From Isoetes taiwanensis (taxonomy: Eukaryota > Streptophyta > Lycopodiopsida > Isoetales > Isoetaceae): a stretch of 64,000 nt of DNA. Under the pieces are notes generated by a model. The model was not told the origin of the DNA and ran no database searches. It saw nothing but the letters and a program-made list of their open reading frames with translations. The stretch covers positions 8,997,012 through 9,061,011 of the forward strand of contig JAJEKV010000046.1 in the NCBI GenBank assembly GCA_021234155.1, written 5' to 3'. Within the stretch, counting starts at the first letter, position 1. The number at the start of each line of letters is the position of its first letter. Both the position numbers and the translations under genes were made by a program. This document shows, one piece after another, positions 22,540 through 33,798 of the stretch.

Positions 22540-22765
22540 GCCTATAGGTACAAATAGAGGCAGATTGCCACAGCTTGAGACAGTACCTTGATGCTTGCTT
22601 CCTTGCAAGCTCTGGGGTGCCAGCGCTCTTGAACAAGTCAAGATAGCACATTACCAGCACCACATAAACCGCACATTGGAATGGCACCCGCACCTGCGTA
22701 CCCATATGCCTATGAAAGGATGCAAACTCATTGCCTCAATCCGCACAGGTATACACCATATCTAA
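22540..22765 (+). pseudogene. LINE-A ORF fragment
   Basis: The reading LWGASALEQVKIAHYQHHINRT, then HMPMKGCKLIASIRTG, is homologous to the end region of the LINE-A copies (compare LAHYQQQVNPR and LPMKKCRLIASIRTD near 16360-16490). The zinc cluster and tail are not found downstream. The copy is truncated. Confidence 0.65.
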
Positions 22766-23149
22766 ATTGAGCCATGCAGATCAATTGGGGAACCATGACA
22801 GATTAGGGAGGAACACACCTTCCTTCTACAACTTAGGAGGTGGGATAACGAACACCCTTCCTAGTAGAAGGAAGGAAGGGAGATAAGTTGGGGATTAGGT
22901 AGTTTCGCACTCCCTAAAAAGTACTTTAGATGGTACACCCTAGCATGCTTTCACCCAGATGTGAGCTGCTAGCTATGAAGGAACATCTTTGAAAGCAGCA
23001 CCTTCACCAACCAAAATTGCAAACACGACCGTGTCATCCTGAAAAGGCAAGAGTAAGACAAAACCCCAGGCCCACTGGCACCAAAGGCTATCAACTTTCA
23101 AAAGCCGATCAGGCTCCAATGCCACCAACACAACAAAATCATCCTAAAC

Positions 23150-23295
23150 CAAGCATGAACATAAGCCACCAAGGCCCTAAAACCATTAAACAACCACCAA
23201 GACTTAAAACTGTAAACAAGCCACCAAGGCTCTAAAACCATAAACCAACAATTCCATATCAACATAAGCCATCCAGGCTCCATAATCATAAACCA
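23150..23295 (+). repeat. Minisatellite, about 33-36 bp unit
   Basis: Four imperfect copies of a unit containing AAGCCACCAAGGCYCTAAAACC occur between 23150 and 23290. An inexact version starts near 23060. Confidence 0.65.
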
Positions 23296-24690
23296 ATCAA
23301 GTATTTTGATGTGTTGGCATTTGGAATGGTGATATATCATTGCTAAGGGTGCTTGGCATGGAATGGGAATGCAATGGATGAAATGGCATAACAAAGAGAG
23401 TATGGATGTCGGCAAAGATGACATAGGGGTCATGATGATTTGGTAAGCTCCGAGAAGTGATCAAAGTCAAAACTCAACAAAACTAGCAAAGATACCAACC
23501 TTTTTGTGTAGGGGTATTGCTAACTTCATCATTGGGGTCTTCCAAACTTTTGGCCTATGATGAAAGTCATGTATCCAACCTGAACCTTCATTTATCACCA
23601 TGTTTGGGTTCTTGTGCCAATGTTTTTCCTTGGATCTTCATGGCTTCCTGGAATATGAAAATATCATAAACCATACTTCTGAGAAATGAAAATGCCATGT
23701 TGTCATAGCATGACAGCATCATGCCAAACAAAGGGAGGGTGTTCGTTATCCCCTCAGCCACTTTGAAATCCATTGAATGCTTTAGGAAGTCTTTTGATCA
23801 AAAGCTCAACCATGCTATGGTATGATGGTGACATGAAGAGAGTTCGCATGGCATGTGAATAAAATGTGGAGTGTGGAGTCATGGAGATGATGAACAAGTG
23901 ATGTAGTGACACAATGCAATACGTGGATGTGTGATGAGATGAATGGAATGTAGGTGTGTGGATTGTGCATATGGGAGGTATTAAGTGGAGTGTAGGGATG
24001 TGAAGATGATATGAATATGGTATGAGCACCTTTTAGCACAGCGCCTCCGACAAAAATGGAAAGGGATGACATTCCTTTACCCTAATAATGACCATATACT
24101 ACCAAACGGAATATGCAGCCAATCAAACTTTGCAAAGAACAAATATCAGAGCCTAACAGTGAGGCATGGCTTATACAAAGTTAAATCTCGAAACATTCAC
24201 GCCAGATTCCGCTTGTCAAACCCATTGTGGATACAAATATATGCATGTACGGGGTAGAAGGGGGCCAAAACATTGTACAAACATAATAAATTGATGAATA
24301 TAAAAAGCTTTTGAAGGTATCGTATTCAAGCGAATCTAGTGGCCGGAACTGCAAGATAGAGATGGATGTATCTATTTCCAAAATGATAAAATCCTCTGAT
24401 GGCACCAAGATCCCTTTTCGATCCAAGATGAAGGATGCCACGAAACTGCAACTAGAAGAAATGAGTTATTATGAAGCTTGAAAATGAAAAGGCGTGGCTG
24501 ACATGCACGCTCGATTGCCAGGAAGGATAGCGATAAGCACCTCCATCGTATTTCTGAAGAAGGCATAAAATCGTTAAGAAATGCATCTCGATTTTTGGGA
24601 AATCGAAAATTTTTTTTGGCAGGTAAACCCCTTAAAACCATTGGAAAACAACCTTAAAAAAACCAAAAACGTTTTCGATCAAACCGGAAA
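23296..24690. other. No recognisable gene
   Basis: 23815-24060 is a low-complexity stretch rich in GATG, GTGTGG and GAATG words. No ORF with domain character was found on either strand. Confidence 0.45.
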
Positions 24691-26510
24691 CTTCGAAATA
24701 GGTCAGCACGGGCTACGGTGGTGTGCCAAGGTGAACCCTTCGCCTTTTTCTCCTTGGGCAGAGGGGTGCGTCAGGGGTGCCCTTTGGCGCCGTTTTTGTT
24801 TACGATTGTGGCGGAAGCACTGTCTCAGTTGTTTTTTGCTGCAGTGGAGGAGGGAGTGGTGGATGGGCTTCGGATGCAGGATGGTAGCCAGCAGATTATT
24901 AACCAGTTTGCCGATGACACTTTCCTCTTCTTAGTGGCAGAAGAGAGGAATTTGCAGAATGTGAAGGGTTTGCTGTATACTTTCTCCTTGGCCTCGGGCA
25001 TTCTTCTGAATTCGGGTAAGTGCTCCGCATTATGGGCCCAGCTGATTCCGCCTCCCCCTTGTTTGGCTCTATTCCCTTGGAAGGTGTTTCCAGGTAATGT
25101 GTGTACTAAGCTGTTCGGTATTCCCTTTGGAGGGGATGTTTCCATGGGGAGGGTGTGGGATGAGATTTTGCGGGGGTTGCGTAAAACACCTCAATTGGTG
25201 GAAGGGGTAGCAAGTTGTCCATGGCGGTAGGATCACTATTGCCAAGTCGGTTACTTTGTAGCACTCATGTGTATACAAACATCTGCGATGTTAGCTCCCG
25301 AGGGTAAGATCTGTGCTTTGGATAAGATTGTTCAAATTTTGTGTGGGGCGGGGATGATGAAGGGCGGTTGTTAAAGTGGCTTGGTGGAAGTGTCTCCCCC
25401 GGGGAGGATGGGGGGCTTGGCCATTCTGGATTTGGCACCGCATAGTAAGGTGTTGGTCTCCAAGTTTGTTTGGAGCATTTTGCAGGATGGAGCATCTTCT
25501 CCTGGTGTGGCGCTGTTGTTGCAGTCTCTTCGCCATTGTGTGGCGTTTAGGAAGTCGTCTGTGCTTGTGGAGTTGCCCCGCACAGTTGTATGGTCTCCGC
25601 CTTTTCCACATGCATCCCCTTTTCTCCACGGGGTGTTCCGGGCTTGGGATCATGTGCGTGTGCTCTTCCAACTAGATTATGCCTCGGTTTATCGCCACTC
25701 TTCTCCTTTCTTGTGGGTTCCTCTACCCCCGCTAGCTTGCCCTTGGGTCGCCACCGTGCATGCTCCGGGGCCTTGAGCCCTTTGGAGGCGAAATTGTTGT
25801 GCTCACCTTGGAGGATTGGTATTGGGGTGGTCGGCTAGCCCGTGGGGAGTTCTTTTCGAGCTTCGCTTTTCGCTGAGGGCATGGGGTAGGGCTATCACGG
25901 AACAAGTGGCGGGGGAGTATTCCGCTACACATACCTATAGTCCCTCGGGATGATGTGGTGGTGCGGGTTTGGAAGGTTCATCCGGGATGTTGTGTCTTCT
26001 TGTTTTGTGCGGTCTTGTTCTGGGTGCTTGGCTATTCATGACACCTTTGCCCCTTAGGCAAGTGGTCTCTGCGCAGCTTCCGGGTTCTCGATGGCACTTT
26101 CGGTTTGGGCGTGGACATGGAGCTCACTTCCTCCACCGAAGGTTAGGATGCTTCATCGCGGTGGTGCACCGCTGTCGGGGGTGAATGCCCTTGTGAGCCA
26201 GTTTAGGCCGGGTGTGAGCCCTCTCTGCCCTTGTTGTTACCTTCATCGTGAGACTGTGGAGCATTGTCTAGTTTTATGCCCTCACTTGCAAGCTGCTTGG
26301 GATTGAGTTAGGGCTCTGTTTCAGGTGAGATTGACTAGCCAGCAGTTGCTGCTTCATGTATATCCTGGTGCTTGGCCGCTCTTGCGGCAGCAAGCCTTGC
26401 ATCTGTGCGTGGCTTGGTTGGTGTGGCTGATTTGGAAGCGGCGGCAGTTGTGGATCTTTCAGGGGATTCAGCAGCCTGCAGCCTCTCTGATTCCTCGACT
26501 CAGAGGCTGC
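24690..26510 (+). pseudogene. L1 ORF2 fragment (RT core to zinc knuckle), GC-rich
   Basis: The frame 24718-25230 carries GRGVRQGCPLAPFLF, then the catalytic box QFADDTFLF, then ASGILLNSGKC. After frame changes, 25381-25776 carries GRMGGLAILDLAPHSKVL, and 26150-26500 carries the knuckle CPCCYLHRETVEHCLVLC and WLVWLIWKRRQLWIF. The catalytic aspartates are intact but at least three frame breaks disable it. It is noticeably more GC-rich than its surroundings, so it may be a later arrival. No 3' tail is visible; it breaks off near 26510. Confidence 0.8.
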
Positions 26511-27280
26511 AAGATTCCAATATAGGATTTGAGAAGAGGCCTATAGCTCATAATATATGTGCTTTTCCAGAGTTCAACCATATTTCAAATGCTTTACTGA
26601 TATTCTGAGTTTTGTAGGACATTGGATGTAGCAGTTTCATGTCCTTGGCAGCTCCACCGATATTTTTGAGAAGAAAACATAGATTGATGCGGCCAAATCT
26701 TCGTTGTCCATTCTTTCTCAGGTACTGGACTTCTGCTTCCTATCTTTGTTATTCTCATTAAGAACTTTATTCTTTTCAGGCTATGGTTATTATAGGATCA
26801 TTGTTGTAGAGTTCTAAGCTTTGGTGTATTCAGACAAAAGAAGCAAAACATATTTATTTGCCCCCAATGAAGTTTCATTTGAGGCCTTTTTTTTTTCTTG
26901 CTTCTTAATTTCCAGAGTTGCCAAGGTCTTTTGTGCATTATCTACATATTTAGATTCAAAATTCCAGTAGGAATTCAGGTTGGGGTTACGTTTTCTTCTT
27001 AGAAGTAGGTGAATGTAACTATTTTAATTCAAATATTAGCTAGGAAGCTCAGTCCTGAATTTTGCAATTTAATTTCTTAGTTTCAAGTTCCATTATCTCC
27101 TATTGTATTATCACCTTCTTCTCTCAAAGAAATTCTAAGCGTGTACATTAATTTGCAGTGCAAAGTATCGGGATCTCAATGTCATTTATGGCTTGATTTT
27201 GAGCAAATCATAATATTGGAGCTTTTGAACAGTGTCTTGGAACCGATCCTATTATCTGATCTACATGGCACTTATTGCAG

Positions 27281-28370
27281 AGCTGATAGTATATTGTGCG
27301 GGATCTGTTTACATACAATATGCCACATGGATCAAGTCTGAGAGAGGTATTTTCACAATCCAAGTTATGGATCCTGAATGCCATCTCATACCAATGGCCA
27401 AAATTTTGGAGAAGGTATAAACTCTAAAGTAGGGCAGCATTTGAATTTGTTTCTCGAGCATTTCTCTTTTACATGCCATGGTCCTATTTGATCCTGCTAA
27501 GGAACCACCATGTTACTGCAGTGCCTTATTTCATGGATTCATTTATTTTCCTTTGTAGTGCAACCCATGGCTTATTTTTATGTTTATTTTCACACTGAAA
27601 TAGTGCAATAACCTTGAACCTATTGTTTCTTGGTTTGTACTATCAGGATGAACTGGAAGCTCAACTTGCAGAGTTCGACGGAGTAGAAGAACAATGGCCA
27701 TATCCCCGTATCATGTCAATTCATGCAGGTATTTATTTGTTATTTACCATTACGTTTAAGTTCAAGAATGTAACAATTTTTCTGGCTCGTAAAATGGTTG
27801 AATTCCATATTCCATCTATGCCTATGTGCTTTTTTCTTCTACATCTAGACATTTTATATTATAACTATAGTTGTCTCCTTAAATTGAGGATGCAGATGCA
27901 TGCCCCAGCACTGAAATTTGATAGGCAATTTGCTCAAAACTGCAAATACTGAACATGCTAAAGGTAACATTATTACTTAAATGAAACTTATTTCAGTTGT
28001 GCCATTGAGGATTATTGGAACTATTCAGAATATGCTATGCCTCAACATATACGAAATGGTTCAATTCCAATATTCTGTCTTTGACATCTATACATTTTGT
28101 ATTGTAACTATAGTGTCTCCTTAAAGTGAGGATGCAGTTGCATGCACCAACACTGAATTTTGATAGTGGAAATCTGCTCATCTGTAATTACTGGACATGA
28201 TAAAGGTATCATTGTTAACAAGTAAAAATCACTATTAGTTATGCCATTAAACATTATTGGAAATTGATTCAAGACGAATGCTATGTCTATATAAGTTATA
28301 AAGGTTAAGTTCATTGTTTTATGTGCAGACCTCTACAAGTTTGTTGTTACTCCTGTGATCAGTCCAGTAG
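27281..28370 (+). CDS. Candidate exons of an unidentified host gene
   Basis: Three segments splice in frame. The first ends at 27414 (WIKSERGIFTIQVMDPEC to KILEK) before GTATAA. The second is 27647-27728 (DELEAQLAEFDGVEEQWPY to SIHA), with CAG before and GTATTT after. The third is 28329-28370 (DLYKFVVTPVISPV), again CAG and GTATTT. The phases match at both joins. Codon choice and the splice sites look like a real gene. I do not recognise the protein. 26520-27280 may hold earlier exons. Further exons downstream may be disrupted by LINE insertions. Confidence 0.4.
27840..28300 (+). repeat. Tandem duplication inside an intron, about 244-bp unit
   Basis: The text from ACATCTAGACATTTTATATT through GAGGATGCAGATGCATGC and GGTAACATTATTACTTAA (27843-27985) is repeated from about 28083 with roughly 80-85% identity, including the following ATTATTGGAA phrase. 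It lies between candidate exons 2 and 3, so it lengthens that intron. Confidence 0.75.
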
Positions 28371-28524
28371 GTATTTCATGTAACCATCATTGTGAGTTTA
28401 TCCAACTTCTTTCGGCAACTTTGTTGTTGCACACAAACAGCGGCCTTGGAGTTGCTTCACTGCTATGTTATCTTATTGTGATGATGAAAGACTATTTAAA
28501 AGAGATTTTGCAAGAGTTAAAGAA

Positions 28525-28593
28525 TAGAATAGAATAGAATAGAATAGAATAGAATAGAATAGAATATGATTTTATCGTCCACGGAGACCACGG
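28525..28593 (-). mobile_element. 69-bp LINE-A insertion, tail plus about 30 bp, with TSD
   Basis: The reverse complement reads GTCTCCGTGGACGATAAAAT followed by about eight TATTC units, exactly the LINE-A 3' terminus. It is flanked by the direct repeat AGTTAAAGAA (28515-28524 and 28594-28603). It is an extremely 5'-truncated retrotransposition product. Confidence 0.9.
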
Positions 28594-28603
28594 AGTTAAA
28601 GAA

Positions 28604-28984
28604 GAGGGTGAGTTTTGTTTTATTTGGAACACTCGCAATTTCGTCCAAATTGCGAAGACTGGACATAGTCCACCGTGTTACGATTATGTGATGAAGATCC
28701 CTATGTTTTTATGGTGTCTACTTTTTCTTCTATAACCAAGGCAATAGATGTCAAGCCTCTGAACTTCAGTGGAAGACCTAAGGTTACCTGTTGAAGTGGT
28801 CCACGATTTTGCATCCTGCTTTTATTAAACATTATAAGTGTTCTAAGTTTCGTACATTTATAGGCTTGAATGAAATAACTTACCATTTAAGGAATTTGAA
28901 TTGATAACGACTTACCAATGAGCTAAAAGCTTGACAAACACCCATACCATTGTTCCTTTTAACATTAGGCGTATGTAAGCAATT
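28604..28984. other. Non-coding, includes inverted copy of the 2062-2115 repeat
   Basis: 28940-28984 is the reverse complement of the AAATTGCTTACAT and CCTAATGTTAAAAGGAACAA repeat seen upstream of the LINE-A at 2229. It begins exactly where the LINE at 28985 breaks off. Confidence 0.55.
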
Positions 28985-30611
28985 TGAGTTGATAGGTTGC
29001 ATGCTCAGAGAGCCAATCTTCCAAATGTATAGGCCAAAGAGTGTGGGGGAGACGGGGGCAACCCTGACGCACTCCAATACTACTGATTACCGGCTATCCT
29101 GATGATGTGATACGGCCTGAGCATGTCTCGTATAGCCTATATACTGCATTCTGCAAGTCAAGGAGGGTCCCCAGCTGCCGCAGTCTGTCCCATAACCTGT
29201 CCCGGGGCACTGTGTCAAAAGCTTTTGCGAAATCCACGAAACAACAGTACATATTTTGTCGGTGATTCCTGCTATCCTCAATCAATGTGCGCAGAGTGAA
29301 GATATGATCAATGGTAGAATGCCTGGGCCGAAAACCTGCCTGTGTGAGAGCTCGCACATCTGCCTCCTCTGCCCATATTGTCAGCCGCTGCCCAAGGATG
29401 CCAGCCAACAGTTTTGCAAAGAGAGAGCTGGCCATAATAATACGATAGTTGGCCGGGCATTGAGGATCCCCTGCCTTATATATGGGCACAACTCTACTAG
29501 TGGTCCACTGTGGAGGGAAGCCTTCTTGCAATGCTTTATTGAATAATGCCGTGAAGACAGGCACCAGTGGAGGCCCAGCCCATTTCAGAAGTTCCGCCTG
29601 CATGCCATCTAAATCTGCTGCCTTCCCATTAGCTAGACGTTGTAGGCCCATGATGACATCCCCCTCTGTGATGACCAGAGCCATGCCTATCTGTGGAGGG
29701 ACTGGTGTCCGGCCCCCGAGCGGGTCGTAAAGCTGCTGCAAGTACTGTACCCATTGCTCTGAGGTGATGTTCCCTGTGTGCTGTGCAGTCTTGCTCAAGA
29801 CCCTTCTCCAGAATGTCTTGGGGTGCCGATCCAGGAGACCAAACATCTGTTGTTGATGCTCTGCGAGGTATCTGGCTTTCTTGTTCTTGAGGAAGGAGCG
29901 GTATTGACTGATGGCCTGTGGGTGGGGGAGGTGGGATCAGTGACTTGCCAGAGTGTGTGTTTGAGCTCCCGACACTCATCATCGAACCATCAGGGGAAGG
30001 TGGTAGCGCCCGAGGTTCGCCGTGAGCAACCTCTCCCAAAGCATCTCAGCAGCTGTTAGAGGCAGGTGAGTCAGCTGAGCAGATTGCTATTGAAGTGTGG
30101 GGAGTTGCAGCAGTCCTGCCAGGTCATGCTCAAGCAGCTGGGCATAGGTCCCTGTACGGTCGTAATCCAGGCGCAGCTGGAGCACCTGGGGTGTTGAGGC
30201 AGTAGATGCACGGGGAGCTTGCCAATGGAGATGCACGAATAGGGGCTGGTGGTCCGAGTCCACTTCCTCGTCCCAAGTGACTGTTCCAATGGAAAAATGG
30301 GTAACCAGGTGCAGATCCTGTTCTTCAACCAGCAGATAATCCAGCACACTGGAGCCGCCCCCTTGGTTCTCCTGTGCACAGTTGGAAGATGGCCATTGTG
30401 CCAACCCATTACAAAAAACCAGGTCAAAGATACTACCCAGCAACAACAACTGCCTGCCATAGCGCGAAATATGGTTGTCGTCTGATATCCTTGACCAAGC
30501 CGCCTCTGCGGGGTTCAACTGCAAGACATCCTCTGCCAGGGGCTCAAATTTTGGAACCTGCGCGGCTCCTGTGCGTGCATTAAAGTCGTCATGCAACATA
30601 ATAAGGTTGAC
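28985..30611 (-). pseudogene. LINE-A-like copy: endonuclease C-terminus and reverse transcriptase
   Basis: Minus-strand reading: 30610-30090 is the end of an endonuclease (LHDDFNARTGAA, then SVLDYLLVEE and DSDHQPLFVH). 29846-29094 is the RT with LQRLANGKAADLDGMQAEL, then PIYKAGDPQCPANYR, then AGFRPRHSTIDHIFTLR, motif A YCCFVDFAKAFDTVP and, in another frame, GVRQGCP and PTLFGLYI. Translation breaks off before the YADD box where a dispersed repeat begins. At least two frame breaks are present. FVDFAKAFD and SPTLFGLYI differ from the L1s in this window, so this is the non-L1 family. Confidence 0.8.
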
Positions 30612-30815
30612 AACAAGGTAATAGGTCTCCAGTCCCCTGTGGATTTTGGATCCTTCACCTTCGGGATTAGGGTAATACATCCGGTATCTAGTTTGTTGTC
30701 TAGCTTATCTGCTTGTAGAAAATCCTAGTAAGCACTATACAAACTGTTGTACCCATTCCCAGTATTCCTGGAAGAATTCTGCTGGAATGTCGTCAATACT
30801 CGGACATTTGTTTTT
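30612..30815 (-). pseudogene. L1 reverse-transcriptase fragment
   Basis: The reverse complement gives PSIDDIPAEFFQEYWEWVQQF, then in another frame GCITLIPKVKDPKSTGDWRPIT, both signature segments of the L1 RT fingers domain. It is sandwiched between a LINE-A-like copy and a PPR pseudogene. Confidence 0.7.
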
Positions 30816-30834
30816 AGCCAAAGACATTTGGAAA

Positions 30835-32345
30835 TGTGATGGGGATATGTATGTGAAATGTGGAAGTCTGAAAAGGGCACACAAGATCTGAGATGTAGGA
30901 TATGCAATAATTGTAGGATATGTAATAATTGTAGGATATGTAATATATGACCAAAGCCATATTGCTCTAGAATGTTTGAGAGCATGCAACATGGAAGCAT
31001 AAAGCCTAGTCATATTTCTAAGTATTTTGAAAGCATGAACTAATACGTTTGCGTTAGAGTAGGGCATGCACATCCATGAATAGATCATAGCATGTGCTCT
31101 CTAGGATGACATTGTGCTTGGAAGTTCCCTAATAGATATGTATGCTAAATGTTGGAGCTTGGAGGAGGCGTGCATGATCTTTGAAATCTTGCCAAATCAG
31201 GATGTAGTGTCATGGGGTGCAATGATTGCAGGCTATGCACATCATGGTGAGTGCCAACTTGCTTTAGACTATTTTGAGAAGATGAAGAAGAACAATACTA
31301 TTCCAGATAAAATTTCATTTTTGAGCATTTTGAAAGCATGTGGAAGCACCGGTGTTTTAAAACATGGTAGATCTATTCACGAATAGATAATGAGATATAA
31401 ACTTCAATCTGATAGTTCCATAGGAACTATACTTGTCAACATGTATAAAAAATGGAGAAATATTGAGAGGGCATATCAGATTTTCAAGGGGTTGTCAAGT
31501 CGGGATGCAACATCATGGGGTGTAATGATTGGTGGATATATCGAGTGAGGACATGCAGCTTGATCAAATAAAGCCAGACAAGGTGACATATTTAACATTA
31601 TTGAAAGCATGTGCCCATATAGGTGCAATAGAGCTGGAAGACATATTCGTAGACAAATTATGGAGAGTGGATTTGAATATGAATTCGTTGTTGGGAGTAC
31701 TCCGATTAACATGTATCCAAGTATGGGAGCATGGATGACGCGTGCACTCTTCTAATAAATCACAAAACTTGAATGTTGTTTTGTGGAACACCATGATTGT
31801 AGTATGTGCAGAGCTTGAAGAAGCTGTATTAGTTGTCCGGTATTACGAAAACATGTTATTCCATGCAACTAAAGGGCCTTTTCACACGATGTCTTATAAT
31901 ATGGCTGTCCCATTTCATATAAGACATCATTTGTGACTACAAAGCAAAAAATAAGACACACAAATATAAGTTGTTTTCACACTACAAGGTGTCTTATGTA
32001 AATGAGACACTAACAAATACTAGTGTGAAAATCATCACAAAATAAGACCACCCTTTATTTTGAATATGATTGGTCAATAGAATAAAATAGAATATAATAA
32101 GTGGTGTCTTATTTTATGGCGGGGGAAGTCCCCCGGTATAAAATAAGACTACATTGCCCTTACCAAACCTATCCAAACCTACCCGAACCTAAATAATGTC
32201 TTATATGGTTCCGTGTGAAAACCAGTTCTTCTTAAATGTTGACATGGACCAATAGTATGCCTTAAAATATAAGACACACTAGTCGTGTGAAAAGCCCCTA
32301 AAGCAGATGTAATGGTATTTTAGCTTTGAGTCATGCAAGACTCTT
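30835..32345 (+). pseudogene. PPR protein gene remnant, interrupted by a MITE
   Basis: PPR motifs follow each other with stops between: DMYVKCGSLKRAHKI (30848), GSSLIDMYAKCWSLEEACMIFE (31116), DVVSWGAMIAGYAHHGECQLALDYFEKM, ISFLSILKACGSTGVLKHGRSIHE, then NMYKKWRNIERAYQIFKGL and ATSWGVMIGGY. This is the P-L-S pattern of plant organelle RNA-editing factors. A 425-bp MITE splits the last part, after which KADVMVF continues the motif. Near 30897-30950 a 17-bp unit (AATTGTAGGATATGTAAT type) is repeated three times. It is non-functional. Confidence 0.8.
31874..32298. mobile_element. MITE with TIRs, 425 bp
   Basis: The left end GGGCCTTTTCACACGA matches the reverse complement of the right end GGGGCTTTTCACACGA at 14 of 16 bases. 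Direct TAAA flanks both sides (31870-31873 and 32299-32302). The centre has a second foldback, CTTATTTTATGGCGGGGG against CCCCCGGTATAAAATAAG near 32105-32150. A TWA-type target duplication and G-rich start fit a Tourist/PIF-Harbinger MITE (family knowledge; assignment tentative). It contains no ORF. Confidence 0.85.
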
Positions 32346-32376
32346 AAAAGAATCTATTTGGTATTTTAAAGTTATG

Positions 32377-33401
32377 ATAGAATCTACCAAGAGGCATTCA
32401 CATCTTGTAAACCATGAAATTTCATTCTTTATTCCGCATAAATAAAAAAAAAAACTTTTCCGATGCTCATGCTATATGAAGCAACTTGACATTCCACATC
32501 CAAATTTTGCATCCATATTTCTGGCAGAGCTATTCATCGTCCTTAGCGTCAAGTAGTCTACAAATAAAACCAAGTACGATTATGGGTAACCTCCAAGACC
32601 AATATGCCTTTCGAATCTCCGTAAGCTTAAAGAATAATAGTTTTGGTAGTTTCTCATTCCAGGCTAAGAAGTTGTATGACATTGGCATAGGCTCAGGTAT
32701 TCAGAATAAAAGAGTTGGTGTGCATGTGGTAGGTAGATGACTAAAATAAGTGTTAACAAGCAAGGCTCAGTTGAGTTTGTTCAGGAATCAGATTCTCTTC
32801 TCCACAAAAGTTCTTGCCTCCACGACAAGCCGGTTCATATCTAGCAAACCTAGTTCTCTAGGTTCCCTAAGATGCCATCTAACTTTGTAATTCCATTACA
32901 ACTCAGCTATCCATCATTATTACTCGATCTGTCCTTGTTGATGTGCGTATCTCGCTCCTTTGCTTTTGACTTCCTAGGAGTTACTCTGGTCTCTCTTGCT
33001 GCCAAGTCTACCCCAGTGCCCTTAACTGCTCATTTGTATATTGGCGCTTCACGTGAATTATTTTTTCTCCATACAATCCAAAGTCACAAAATATTTTGAG
33101 GCCAAAGATCCATTGCATGATCATCTCACCAATCCACATATTCATCTAACAATTGCGAAGTATCAAATACAATGACCTTGACCATATCCACTGCTCCTGA
33201 CTTCTTTAATTCCTTTTAGAGAATTCAAATTTCTTTGATGATTCCACTGCCTATTAATCCCAGAAGAATCGTAAATTCTGCTCTGATACCGATTGATACA
33301 ATTTAGAGATTTATGGGAAGCTAAATAACTGCTCAACAACATCTCAAGTGAAGAGCAAGATCCAAATATAATATATCTCAGATAAACTGATTGGATTACA
33401 C
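32377..33401 (-). repeat. LTR-element-like unit, copy 1 of a direct duplication
   Basis: About 1 kb is repeated at 33799-34795 in the same orientation with about 88-90% identity. On the minus strand each copy begins TGTAATCCAATCAG, runs about 115 bp to TCA, then meets CGGTATCAGAGC at 33280-33291. That is a near-perfect initiator-Met-tRNA primer-binding site. This makes the 33287-33401 block a candidate short LTR and the remainder an internal region without coding capacity, as in a TRIM or LARD-type element. Confidence 0.55.
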
Positions 33402-33627
33402 CATCCCTTCTCAAGAAAGATCATCCGCGATCGTCCAAGCTACGTTCCATAACACTCCATCCCTTCTCAAAGTGGATCACTCACGATCATCAAAAACCTA
33501 GAAGTTCCGTAAACCTGCAAATTTAAGAAGCAATTATGGATTTTGTTGTACTCTCATAGTACCATATATCCCTTGCACCTCCGCGTACTGCAAAACATCT
33601 CTACTCCACGTTATAGATGCAACTTTT

Positions 33628-33708
33628 GTCAGGCCTATTGTGTTGCAATCACAATTACCACTCTTCGAAAGGCCTATTGTGTTGCAATCACAATTACCAC
33701 TCTTCGAA
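33628..33708 (+). repeat. Tandem duplication of a 38-bp unit
   Basis: AGGCCTATTGTGTTGCAATC and the following CACAATTACCACTCTTCGAA occur twice back to back. A partial third CCTATTGTGCTGCA lies near 33774. Confidence 0.85.
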
Positions 33709-33798
33709 AGTGTACACCACGCACTCTCGCTACAAGAGAAGGGGTCAATTAGTGTCAAGCAATATTGCCAAGCCTATTGTGCTGCAGCACACTTGCTA

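Noticed and set aside
23815-24072. 85-91 codon minus-strand ORFs rich in His, Ser and Thr
   Set aside because: They derive from a low-complexity GATG/GTGTGG stretch and have no domain character.
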